Part shown: one piece after another, positions 12,501 through 22,030 of the stretch
Position numbering within the stretch: position 1 is the first letter of the stretch
Layout: the number at the start of each line of letters is the position of its first letter
DNA from: Mrakia gelida
Taxonomy: Eukaryota > Basidiomycota > Tremellomycetes > Cystofilobasidiales > Mrakiaceae
Direction: 5' to 3'
Assembly: GCA_024345305.1 (NCBI GenBank)
Contig: BRON01000001.1
Coordinates: 186,001-250,000, forward strand
DNA: 64,000 bases
Notes under the pieces: model-generated
Seen by the model: only the letters and a program-made list of their open reading frames with translations
The model's database searches: none
Told to the model about the DNA's origin: nothing
Program-made: the position numbers and the translations under genes

Positions 12501-14555
12501 CGGCTGGGAAAGAAAGGAAGAAGAGGAGGTCAGCTCGCGGAGCTCGACGCGTAAAACGAGACGAGAATGAATGGAGTCGCTTCGGCTCACTGGTCTGCCG
12601 TGGGAGATCTTTGAAACCGAGGTGGAGCATGTAGGCACGAGCCTCCTTAGCGGGCCCGAAGTAGACTTGACGTCCTTCCTGCGAAAATGAACCGCACGCG
12701 AGTCAGAACAAAGGAGAGTCGACGTCTCGCGAACGAGAAAAAGAACTCACGTCGATGACGAGAACCTTGTCGAACTGCTCGTAGATGCCCTCTCCAGCTT
12801 GATAGAGTGAGACGAAAGTTGTCATTCCGAAGACGTCCGTGAGAATCCTGAGGGACTTCGCGTAATCCAGAGCCGTGGAAGCTGAGCGAACAGGAGAGGC
12901 GGGTCAGCGAAGAAAGGCGACGAGGGAAGAGAAAGACAAGGCATGATAGACGAGCGAACCATCGAGGCCTCTTGTTGAGTTGTCCCATGAAGCGACGCAC
13001 GCTCTGTGAGTCGAGAAAGGGATAAAGAGGTCAGGTCGAGCAGCTTGACGCGACGAGACGAGAAATGAAGCGGAGGACGAACCGACCAGCCATCATCTCG
13101 GCGATCGAGACTCGCTTCCTCTCTCCTCCTGACACTCCCCGTATAGCAGCGTTTCCAACGAGAGTATCGGCGGTGTGGGAGATTCCGAGCATGGCGAGAA
13201 GAGTCTGCTGAACTTGTTTCCTGAACTGAACGACCGAGATGCCTGGGAGCCGTTTGCCTGGCGTCTTGGTACTGAGAGCGAAGGAGATGGTTTGAGAGAC
13301 CGTGAGGGTAGGTAGATGGACGTCGTCTTGAGAGATTGAAGCAGAGAGGAGTCAGTCTTGCCTTCGAGAACGAAGCGCGACTTGCCGACGAGCTCGCTCT
13401 CCTTCGATTCGATCTCAACAGGACGAGAAAAAGGGACTTACCTTCCTGACAGTAAGCGACCTCTCCAGGGAACCTCTTCTTCATCTCGCTCGCATCAACT
13501 CCGGCGTAGCGAACGTCTCCTTCGACGCTGAGGAACGACTCGCGTTGGTTGGCGATGTTCTGAAGGAAAGAAGAGCATCCGGATCCAGGTCGACCGAGGA
13601 CGAGACACATCTCCCCAGGCAGGAGGACTCCATCGAATCCTTCGAGGATGTTCTTGGACTTGACGGCGAAGGGGTGGTAGCTGTGAGGAAGGCCAGAGAG
13701 AGGAAAGAACGAGGTCAGCTCGACGCGCAAGGCAATTCTCCTCGAAAAGACGAGAACTCACCCGACCATTCCCAGAGCGTTGATAACGGGACCAAGGATC
13801 TGCTCCATGATGGCATCCTGATAGTACGAAGTAAGATGGCGAGAGTCAGTAAGGACTGAGAGGGCGAGAAGGAGGAGGGAAAGGGACGAACGGGAAACGT
13901 TCGGATGTTGATCTGAAGGGACGAATCGAGAGAAGGAGAGTCAGCTTCGAACAAGCCCAGCGTTGAGCTGTCAGGAACCATGGATACGCACCTTTCTCCC
14001 TCCACCTGATGGACAAAAGTGCAGCAGGGAAATCAGCGTTGGTCGTTGGAGAAGGAAGCGGCTCGAGCGAGCGAGCGAGAAACGCGAACGAACCTCCAGT
14101 GACTTTGAGATTCTCCCAGGTCACACCAACCTTCAGCACCAACAACGAAAGCAGAACCAGATCAGCTCTACTGTCAGACGCTTCATCCAGAGCTCAGCAA
14201 GACGAGGGACGAAGCTGAAGTCGGACCGATTCAAGGTTTCGTTCGAAAGCCCATCACTCACTTCCTTGGGCTTGAAGCCATGCTCATCTCTCGCTCCCTT
14301 GTCTCCCCTCATCACCTCCAAGAGATCAAAGTCCTCCGACGAGTCCCCTTCCTTCTCAGGATCCTTCTCCCCAGTCTTGATCCTATGGAGACTCGAAGCG
14401 TTGGTGAGCGTCCTTCTGAGCTCGTTGAAGGCCGCTTCACTTCGCGCGACGTCGACGGGGGTGTTGTCGTTGTTGTGGTCGAGAAGGGTGGGAGAGGAGG
14501 AGGAAGTTGTATCGTGGGTAGGGTTGTCGAACAGGGTGGGAGCCTTCTCGTTCAT
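6517..14555 (-). CDS. PDR-type (ABCG) full-size ABC multidrug transporter
   Basis: Plasma-membrane drug/lipid efflux pump with the (NBD-TMD)x2 layout of yeast Pdr5/Cdr1. NBD1 has the family-typical altered Walker [12 protein letters not shown], signature [13 protein letters not shown] and [16 protein letters not shown]1 includes [19 protein letters not shown] and [16 protein letters not shown]2 has canonical Walker [19 protein letters not shown], degenerate signature [10 protein letters not shown] with [22 protein letters not shown], and [21 protein letters not shown]2 includes [17 protein letters not shown], and the protein ends [21 protein letters not shown]. The start at 14555 ([10 protein letters not shown]) gives a Ser-rich N-terminus. 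I count about 40 exons. Confirmed 5' ones are 14262-14555, 14094-14130, 13992-14005 (14 nt) and 13892-13912 (21 nt). Gene identity is very secure; some internal exon edges were not individually checked. Confidence 0.95.
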
Positions 14556-15465
14556 GATGAAGGGTTTCTTGTGGTTGGGGTCGAGGGAAAAGGAGAGGAA
14601 GAAGCTGGATCTCGAACGATGGACGAATGAGACGGGCGCCGTCGATCTTCAAAGAGTCGCTGGAAGGTCCTGTGCGGGTCCTTGGTGCTGAAAAAAGGCT
14701 TGGAGGCTGCCGCGGACCAAGAAGGGACATCTGAAAGGGCAAATCGGACCCGACCCGGTATCTACGAAAGGAGGAAGAGAAAGGTCCCGAGAAGAACGAA
14801 GAGTAGTGTTCTGGTTAGCTCTCTTTGCCCTCGTCTGTGACCGTCGAGGCTGATTTCAGCGTGTGATGAGCAGCTAGTGGGATTGAGCCTGAAGCGAAAG
14901 AGAGGAAAGGTCAGGAAGAATCGATTGAATGGAAGCGAGGATGGCAGACGAGGGAAGGAGCTCGAGCTCAACATCCGTCCTTCCTTCTCCCTCCCTGCTC
15001 TCTTCCTCCAGCATGCCTCCCTCAGATCAAGGGAGAAAGGAAGCCAACTCACCGAACAAGCTAGCACTCCAATATGATGGCATCTGGGCCGATAATTTGA
15101 GATCGAAAGAAAATGTGCATGCACGCTTGGAAGGAAGAAGAGCGACAGCTGGGCAGCTGATCATGAAAGACATCTCTTTCGAGCTCAACCTTGCTCTTCC
15201 CTCGACGACCACGACGACGACGTCTCCTCCCTTCCCTTCCCCTCCCCTCTACCCTTTTTTCGAGAAATCGCACTCCATCTCACTCTATGAATCCTCGCGA
15301 GGGCCCGGCCCACCCCCTCAAAATCACCCTCGTTCCTGAGATTGAGCTCAACTTCGATCGAGGCAGCTCGTCCCGGCTGCACTTTTTCTTCTCGACGTCT
15401 CCTCCCGGACCAGACGCCTAGCTCGACTGACTTGTCTCTACTCTATCTCAATCGATAACATCTTC
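14556..15465. promoter_or_regulatory. Divergent promoter region between ABC transporter and WSC/PriA gene
   Basis: About 0.9 kb lies between the transporter start (minus strand) and the WSC-protein reading frame (plus strand), so it should serve both. It has several GAGCTC blocks (14949-14970 region, ~15178, ~15340) next to long CT-rich tracts. The missing initiator exon of the plus-strand gene may lie here: ATGs occur near 15164, 15175 and 15287. No pleiotropic drug response element was recognised with confidence. Confidence 0.4.
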
Positions 15466-17590
15466 TTGGGTCTCTCCTCTAGCAGGCGCCGTTTGATCTC
15501 GAACAAAGGAGGAGGACGACGAGAAGCGCCGCTTGATTGGCTTCGTTTCTCTCGTGCCTCGACCTTTCACCTTTCCCTTCAGGCCGCTATTTCGAGTGTA
15601 CAGGGGGTCGCCAAGCTTTCGATTCTTCTACACAGACCCCCTAAAGAGGAAGACAAAGCTGGTTCTCTTCTTCTCTCCTTCAACGTCGACACCCTCCCTT
15701 CTCCCTCCCGCTCTCCTCCCTCCTCCCTTCGAGCAGGATCACACTCCTTCACCCCTCAATCCCTTTCAACGACGACCTTCTTCTTCTCCCTCTCCTCTCT
15801 TCTTTCCACTTCTTTCCCCCGATCGAGGCTCCCTCTCCTCCCCTCCCTCTTCCTCTGCGTCTTCGCCACGGTCCTCCTCTCCCTCCCTTCGACGGAAGCC
15901 AGCTCAATCGTCTCTCGAGATATCTCTCTTCCCCCTGGATACCTCTCGGCTTCGTCGGACTTGATCTTAGAGTCCTTCCGAGCTCTTCCTCGATTGGTAC
16001 TCGCCGACAACACCAACACTCCTGTAGTCTGCGCTCTGCGATGCACCTTCTACGGTCATCCCATCTCAGGAACTGAGTTCTCCTCCGAGTGGTGAGTCCT
16101 CGCTTTCTTTTCCTAGCGCGAGTTCTGCGAGTCTGACCCAGCTTTGTCCTCCTCGTTTCCCTACCTTCGTTCTCAGCTGGTGCGGCTCCGAGCTTAGGAA
16201 CGGTGCCTCCCTCTCTCGAACCTCTTCCTCCGGACCCATGATGTGCTCAGGAGACGCCACTCAGGTCTGTGGAGGTGACAGATCTCTCAGCATCGTTTGT
16301 GAGTCCTTTTCTCGTTCTCGACTGTTTCGAGGGGAGGAAGGTCGTTCGTTCGTTCGCCCCCTCGTTCGTTCGCTGACGCTTTTTCCCTCCCGCGTCTCTT
16401 TTAGACAACTCCGCTCGCGTCCGAATCGAAGGCGGCACCTTGGTCTCCTACTCCGACTTCCCCTTCGATCCTACCACCCTCCCCGATGGATTCTTACCCG
16501 CTTCAACTTCGCTGGTCGCCGACGTCCCTGGACGCGCTCTCACGGACGACAGCTACGTCTCGGATGGGATGACCCCGGCAGGATGTGCTGAGGCGTGTAC
16601 GCTTGCAGGATTCCCTCTCTCGGGTACTCAGTACAGCTCGGAATGGTGAGTGTCAATCGGGAAGGTAAAACGAGAAACGGACGCGCTGACTCTCGACCGT
16701 TCGTTCTGCCTTCTTTTTACTCCAACAGCTACTGCAGTGACCGACTACGAAACGGAGCTTCCCTTCTCAACATCGCTTCAGGCGCCTTCAAGACGAAGTG
16801 CACTGGAAGCAACGAGCTTTGCGGTGGAGAAGACGGTCTCAGCCTCGTCTGTCAGTCTTTCGCTCTCTCCTACCTTTCTCCAAGAGAAAATCATCCGCTT
16901 ACTCAATTTTCGGTATCATGTCACCAACAGACGACTCTCGAGTCCTCGCCGCCGATCTCACTCCCCTCTCCCAGCCGTCGAAACGAGCGGACCCGGCGAC
17001 GAAGAGAAGGACGCGTCGAGATCAGTGCTCGAGCAGGGTCGGATGGGAGCTTTGTCCACTCTCCTCTCCCTCGGCGCGAACGCTCGGTTTCGGAGGACTC
17101 GTTCCGATTGAATGGGAGTGCTTGGATACCAGTTCAGAGTGAGTTCAGCTCCGTCTTTACTCCGTTCTCGACTCGCGCCTCGGCGTCGAGGACACGCTCA
17201 CGAGCGCGCTGACTGTTCTTCTTTCGAATTCGTACAGACTCGAGGCGTGTGAGTAGTAGAAATCACCTCAAAGCTTTACTTACCCTTCCCTCTCTGACTC
17301 TACCTCCATCTTCGGTGCTCCCTTCTTCACGACAGGCGACGGATGTCCTTCGTCTTCATTCGTTCGATCCTCCTCAGGCACCGACGCAGGCACCGACGCA
17401 GGCCTTCGTCTACTCTCCCGCGTCCACCAACCACGGGACCGACTGCTCAACTATCCCCGACGTCAGCTCGGTCGCCTGCAGAAGAGGAGCTTGCGTCGTC
17501 GATTCGTGCGTTGATGGGTGGGAACGAACGGAGCGAGGAGACGCGTGCGTCGAGGTTTCGTCGTCGTCGTCTCCCTCTTCTTCGAAGTAG
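15466..17590 (+). CDS. Secreted cysteine-rich protein: two WSC domains plus PriA-type C-terminal domain
   Basis: Likely a wall or extracellular carbohydrate-binding protein. A hydrophobic leader (SLFLCVFATVLLSLPSTEA) is followed by WSC-1 (CALRCTFYGHPISGTEFSSECWCG...CGGDRSLSIVY) and WSC-2 (CAEACTLAGFPLSGTQYSSECYCS...CGGEDGLSLVY). A dibasic-rich linker then leads to the PriA-like block CPLSSPSARTLGFGGLVPIEWECLD, ELEAC..GC and GTDCSTIPDVSSVACRRGACVVDSC. Checked exons: open frame to 16091, then 16177-16298, 16405-16645, 16729-16850 and 16931 onward, ending with stop 17588-17590. There is no ATG in frame from about 15430 to the leader, so the initiator is probably on an upstream spliced exon; the start given is only the edge of the open frame. 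Near 17360-17401 a GTTCGA intron ending at the last of three 12-bp-spaced AGs restores the frame. Confidence 0.8.
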
Positions 17591-17801
17591 GTAGTCTAGA
17601 TCGCTGTACTGTTTGCTTCTCGCAATCATACTTTTCCTGCACGCTATCGTTTCTAGACTTCTTTTCCGGTCCTCGCTGGCATTCTCCTCGCTCTCTCATC
17701 ACCTGTCGCACGACCTTCTTTCTCCCACGCTCGGACCGAAGCGAGACTCGGTTCGAGATCGTAGAGATGAAGCCCATCGATATCGGTCAAATCTACTCCG
17801 T

Positions 17802-19515
17802 TCAAAGACCACTAGGCCAACTGATATCCTGCACTCCATCCCTCTCAAACACCTTCCTAAACTTCTCCTCCATCTCCCCCCTCCCCTTCTTCACCTCCCC
17901 TCCTCCAAGCCCATTCACTTCCTTCCAAGCCCTCACACCCTCATGAACCTCTCCAACGTTTTTCCACCCAACGACCACAGGAACCTTCCTCCCTCCCTTC
18001 TCAACCTCCAAGTTTCGAACTCCAAATCCGAGCGCAAGATCCACCACTCCTCCCTCCTCCCCCCACCCCTCCTTCGCAAGCTCAATCGCCTCCGCCGTAG
18101 TCTTCATCAACTGAGGACTCTCCTTCCTCGCTGGGTGCCAGTCCGGTGGACCCGAGGGGGAGAGGAGACCCATCGAGAGCGGCGAGGCGGTGAGGATTCG
18201 GAGGCCATTGAGCGAGGTTTGGAGGAAGGAAGGGAGGTAGGAGGAGAAGGAGGTGTTGGCGAGGTTGGAGTGGGAGTAGGAGAGCAAGGAGGTGATTCCG
18301 GGAGAGGTGAGAGGGTTGGAGGCGAGGAGGCGGGAGAGACGGAGGAGGACGGGGAGGGGGTAGCCTGAAGAGGAGACGCGTCGCGAGGAGGAGGAGGGAG
18401 GAAGAAGAAAGGACGGGGAGAGGTCAGTTCGACTCGAACAACATTTCGGACCGATCACGGGTGTTCACTCACCACTAATCCCAATCTCTCGTACCAGTCC
18501 CTCGTCTCGCAGCTTCATGAGAACCTGGAAAGCAGCGATGACCTTCTCGTCTCCCTCGCCGAGGATCTGACCCGCCTGTCCCTCCGCCAGACCAGCTTCA
18601 GCTTGAAGCTTGGGATCGGTGAGGATGTCGATGGGATGGTAGGTGCTCTTGAGGTAATCTTGAGGGGTAGCGATGAACTCGACGTCGTGGAGGTCTGAGG
18701 GAGTTGGGCGAAGGGGGGGGAGGGAGGAGATCGTCGAGCCATCAGCTTTGCTTCCCTTCTCTCTCTCTCCTCTCAACCCTCCTCGTCCAGAGCCCAAGAC
18801 GAGACATAGACTCACAGACGACATCCAGGTACCCGCATCCGAGCCTCTTCAGACTCCTTCTAACACTCGTCTCGATGTTCTCAGGCGAGAAGTCGAACCC
18901 ATCTCCAGCGTACCGACCTGTCTTGGTGATGACTTTGTAGCTCTCTCTCGGGTACTCGTCCTGGAGCGCTCGGAAGCAGTTTCCTAGGATGACCTCGGAA
19001 GGGTGGTAGCTGTGGGGTGAAGCAGAAATAAAAAGAATCAAGCTCAGCTTCTCGGCTGGAAGAGGGACCGAGAGATGGGAAAGGGAGGAGCCAGAGAGAA
19101 CGAACTGAGGTGAAGTATCAAAGACGGTGACTCCGTAGCGAAGAGCGAGACGAATCGTTCGGAGAGGCATCTCGAGACCTTCCTTGGTGGTAGGAGGAGG
19201 AGCGTAGATTCCATAGCCCAAGGTAGCGCATCCGACGGCGAGAGGGGACCATCCTTCAGAGTCCTGGGAGGGGGAGGAGGAGGAGAAGGGGAGGAAGGAT
19301 GAGCTCAAGCTTCCTAGGACCTTCACGACAGACCAGTGTCTCGCGAGCACGACGGTCGAAGAGGTCCTAGTAGAAAGTCTACTATGATGAACGCTCGTAC
19401 TCACTGAGGGAACGACTGAACCCAAAGGCTGATCCTCGGAGGAGTCGGTCGTGAAAGCGAGCTCGATGAACGAGATGGACGGTTCAGGAGCGGAAGGATG
19501 AGCGACGGTGGTCAT
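17802..19515 (-). CDS. Aldo/keto reductase, NAD-dependent D-arabinose 1-dehydrogenase type (ARA2-like)
   Basis: AKR-fold oxidoreductase of the ARA2/L-galactose dehydrogenase branch, which oxidises D-arabinose to its lactone in D-erythroascorbate synthesis; substrate is inferred from similarity. The AKR tetrad is visible: Asp and Tyr in FDTSPHYHPSEVILG, Lys in YKVITKTGRYAGD, His in YLHDVEF. GYGIYAPPPT near the N-terminus and GLLSPSGPPDWHPA in the C-terminal half are typical of this branch. Exons (descending): 19515-19405, 19263-19106, 19009-18816, 18694-18473 and 18364-17802, all in frame. The second intron uses a GTTCGT donor. Stop TGA at 17804-17802. The gene converges on the WSC gene with only about 210 bp between stop codons. 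Confidence 0.9.
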
Positions 19516-19900
19516 GTCGAGAGTTCGTCTTGAGTCTGTGCGATGGCGAGCTGAGGAGAAAGCGGTAAGAAGGAGGAGATGGGAGGAGGGAGAGCAGGAG
19601 ATGGCCGTTTGGGGGGAGGAGAGCGAAGGGAGGATCAAAAGTCGAGCTCACACGGGGCCATGAGAATTCGGCTCAACGGCGAGCTCAACCGAAGGGTGAA
19701 AATCTTCAAGTCACGAGGGGCGATGGATTCGAATCCAGAAAGTGTGTGTGCGGGAGAAAAAAATGCAGGAAAATTCTGGACCCTGCCGAGAGAAAGAGGA
19801 GAGAGTAGGTTGAGCTCGAGTCGACCTCTTCGGTTCCCTCCCATCCACCATCCCTCCCTCCTTCTCTCGTCCATCCCATCTTCGCACCCACTCTTTCAAC

Positions 19901-21874
19901 ATGGCCCTCGAACACCAACAAAGTCAGGGAAAACAAGATCGAGGGTTCTCCTTTCGATCTGACCCTCTCCTTCTCCTTCGACAAGACATCGCTCTCATCC
20001 TCGCCAACTTTCCTCTCCTCGCTCACATCCTCCTCCCTCTCCACACTCCCAACCAACTCCCTTCCGCTGAACTCGCCGTCGTTCAAGACCCTCTCAACTT
20101 TCTCGCGATCCTGAACCAGATCGTCCTCTTCGTCGCCTCCCTCGTCGCTTTCAACGGCACCTTCGTCCTCTTCTTCCTCGGAACGCCAGCTCTCCTCGTC
20201 GCAGCCTGGGTCGTAGGCTGGACGGCTGTCTTTTACGTCGAGAAATGCATCACTCAGGGACAAGGGAAGGAGCCTGAGATCATCAGACCGTCGAAGCACA
20301 AGGACTGGGAGAAGGAGAAGAGCAGGCACGATGAAACTTGGGTGAGCTCGCTCGAAGCAGCCCCATCTCGTCCTTCGTTTCCCGAAGCTGACTCGTTTTT
20401 TCGTTCTTGATCTACAGCTCTACGTGAACGGGATCTGCTCGGGGAGACACTGGGTTCAAGGAAGCATCGATATGCTCTCGCAGATGTTCGTTCAGGCCGC
20501 TTGCTCGCTCAACCTTCGATTGCTCGCGCTGACGTCCTCCTCCCTCCTCTTTCCACTTTGCCTTCCCAGCTTCAAGCGCAACATCACCGGAGTCCACAAC
20601 AGAACCAACGGCTTCTTCTTCGATATCGTCGAGTGCTTGCTTCAGAGAGAGGTGAGCTGAACTCCTTCGACTTCGTCCTCACGAGCGAGTCGCGTCGTCC
20701 TGACTCTGATTCCCTTCGTCAGTGGATCTATGGAACTCAAGACGCGGTTCCTCTCCTCTACAAGAAGGCCAAGGACGCTCTACTCGCGCAGGATCAGAAG
20801 AAGGTCGTGATCATCGCTCACTCGCAAGGAGGGTGAGTTAGAGAGGACGACGAAACGAAACTGAGCTCTCGAAGAGCTGACCTCGACGCGTTGGTCTTTG
20901 CAGGATCATTCTCACTCTCGTCGTCGACTGGCTGCTCGCTGACTTGCCCGAGGTGAGTTCAGTCTTGAGAGAGATTCAGTGCCGAGTTTGAGACTGACTG
21001 CTTCGTCTTTGCGTATTCAGACTGCTCTCCGAAAGGTGAGCCGAAGGTGCGACACGTCCTTTCGCTCACCTTGTACTGATCGACTTTCTTCTCCCTCGCA
21101 TCAGCTCGAGATCTACACCTTCGCTTCCGCAGGTAAGTTTCTCCTCTCAGCCTCCTGCAAATTGCGGTCGGCTTGCTCTTGAATGACGATCCTCCTCGCG
21201 TCTCGACGGTCAGCCAACCACTTCAACTCGTTGAGTCGTCCTTCCTCGACCATCTCCAACTTGAACCTCGAGCTGACCTCTCCGCTCTTCTCACGCCCTC
21301 CCTTCTCTCTCCCTCAGACCCAAGGGATCGGACGGCCAACCCATCATCCAGATCGTCGAGCATTTCTGCAACGGTCTCGACCCCGTCGCTCGAATCGGTG
21401 CTCTCGCCTGGCAGGAAACGGATGGACACCAGTGCAAAGCTGGAGAGGATCATGCTCGCTTCTTCGGGAAACGTGAGTCCCGCCATCTTTCTGTTCGAGA
21501 TCGTCCGACGGAGGGAGGAGAAGGGACGGAAGGTTTCGACGCGTCGATCTTCCGCTTCGAACGACGAGTCGAGTTTGAAGTCAACGAGTCCGTCAAACAC
21601 TCCTCCGGCTGAGCTTGGTTTCTGTTTACCGAATCTCTTTCGCCAGTCTTCCTTCGACCCAAGGCTTCAGGACATCTCCTCAACCAGGTACGTCTGCATT
21701 TTTTCGATGCGATCCTCCTCAACTGTTCCTCGTCGTCGATCTCAATTGTCCGTCGGCGCCCTCCCTCGCTCCCTTTCTCTCTTGCAGCACTACCTTCAGT
21801 CGCTCTCTCCGCAGAAAACCTGGCCTGTCTCGACTCAAGGAGAAGAAGCTCATCTCTGGTCATACATCTCGTAG
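19901..21874 (+). CDS. Conserved fungal membrane-anchored alpha/beta-hydrolase-like protein
   Basis: A family I recognise as widespread and uncharacterised in fungi. The N-terminal ~120 residues hold two hydrophobic segments (FLAILNQIVLFVASLVAF and VLFFLGTPALLVAAWVVGW). They are followed by LYVNGICSGRHWVQGSIDML, ITGVHNRTNGFFFDIVECL, the nucleophile elbow VVIIAHSQGGIILTL (GxSxG-like, Ser in HSQGG), and the closing FLRPKASGHLLNQHYL with a candidate catalytic His. That suggests a serine hydrolase, perhaps lipase-like, at an internal membrane; this is inference. Eleven exons: 19901-20341, 20418-20485, 20570-20651, 20723-20832, 20904-20952, 21021-21035 (15 nt), 21105-21132 (28 nt), 21213-21228 (16 nt), 21318-21472, 21647-21687 and 21788-21874. 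All joins keep the frame. Exon 2 ends at a GTTCGT donor. Confidence 0.85.
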
Positions 21875-22030
21875 CTTTTTTGCACCCTTATCCTCATGCC
21901 CTTTCACGACGCGACGAAAAAGAATGGCCCGATGGACTGAGGGCCCTTTTCTCGCTGACGGGTTCTGCTGATTGCTTCCCTCGAATCTTGCTTCCCCAAA
22001 CCCACGACCTTCTCCGTTCTCTCCTTCTCG

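Noticed and set aside
6468..14000. Many long plus- and minus-strand ORFs (100-310 codons) overlapping the ABC transporter
   Set aside because: They are Ser/Arg-rich shadow frames running through introns. Only the spliced minus-strand frame carries Walker, signature and membrane motifs.
17340..17420. Frameshift in the PriA-type domain
   Set aside because: A GTTCGA-donor intron ending at the third tandem AG restores the frame, and similar donors are used elsewhere in the window, so a frameshift is not needed.
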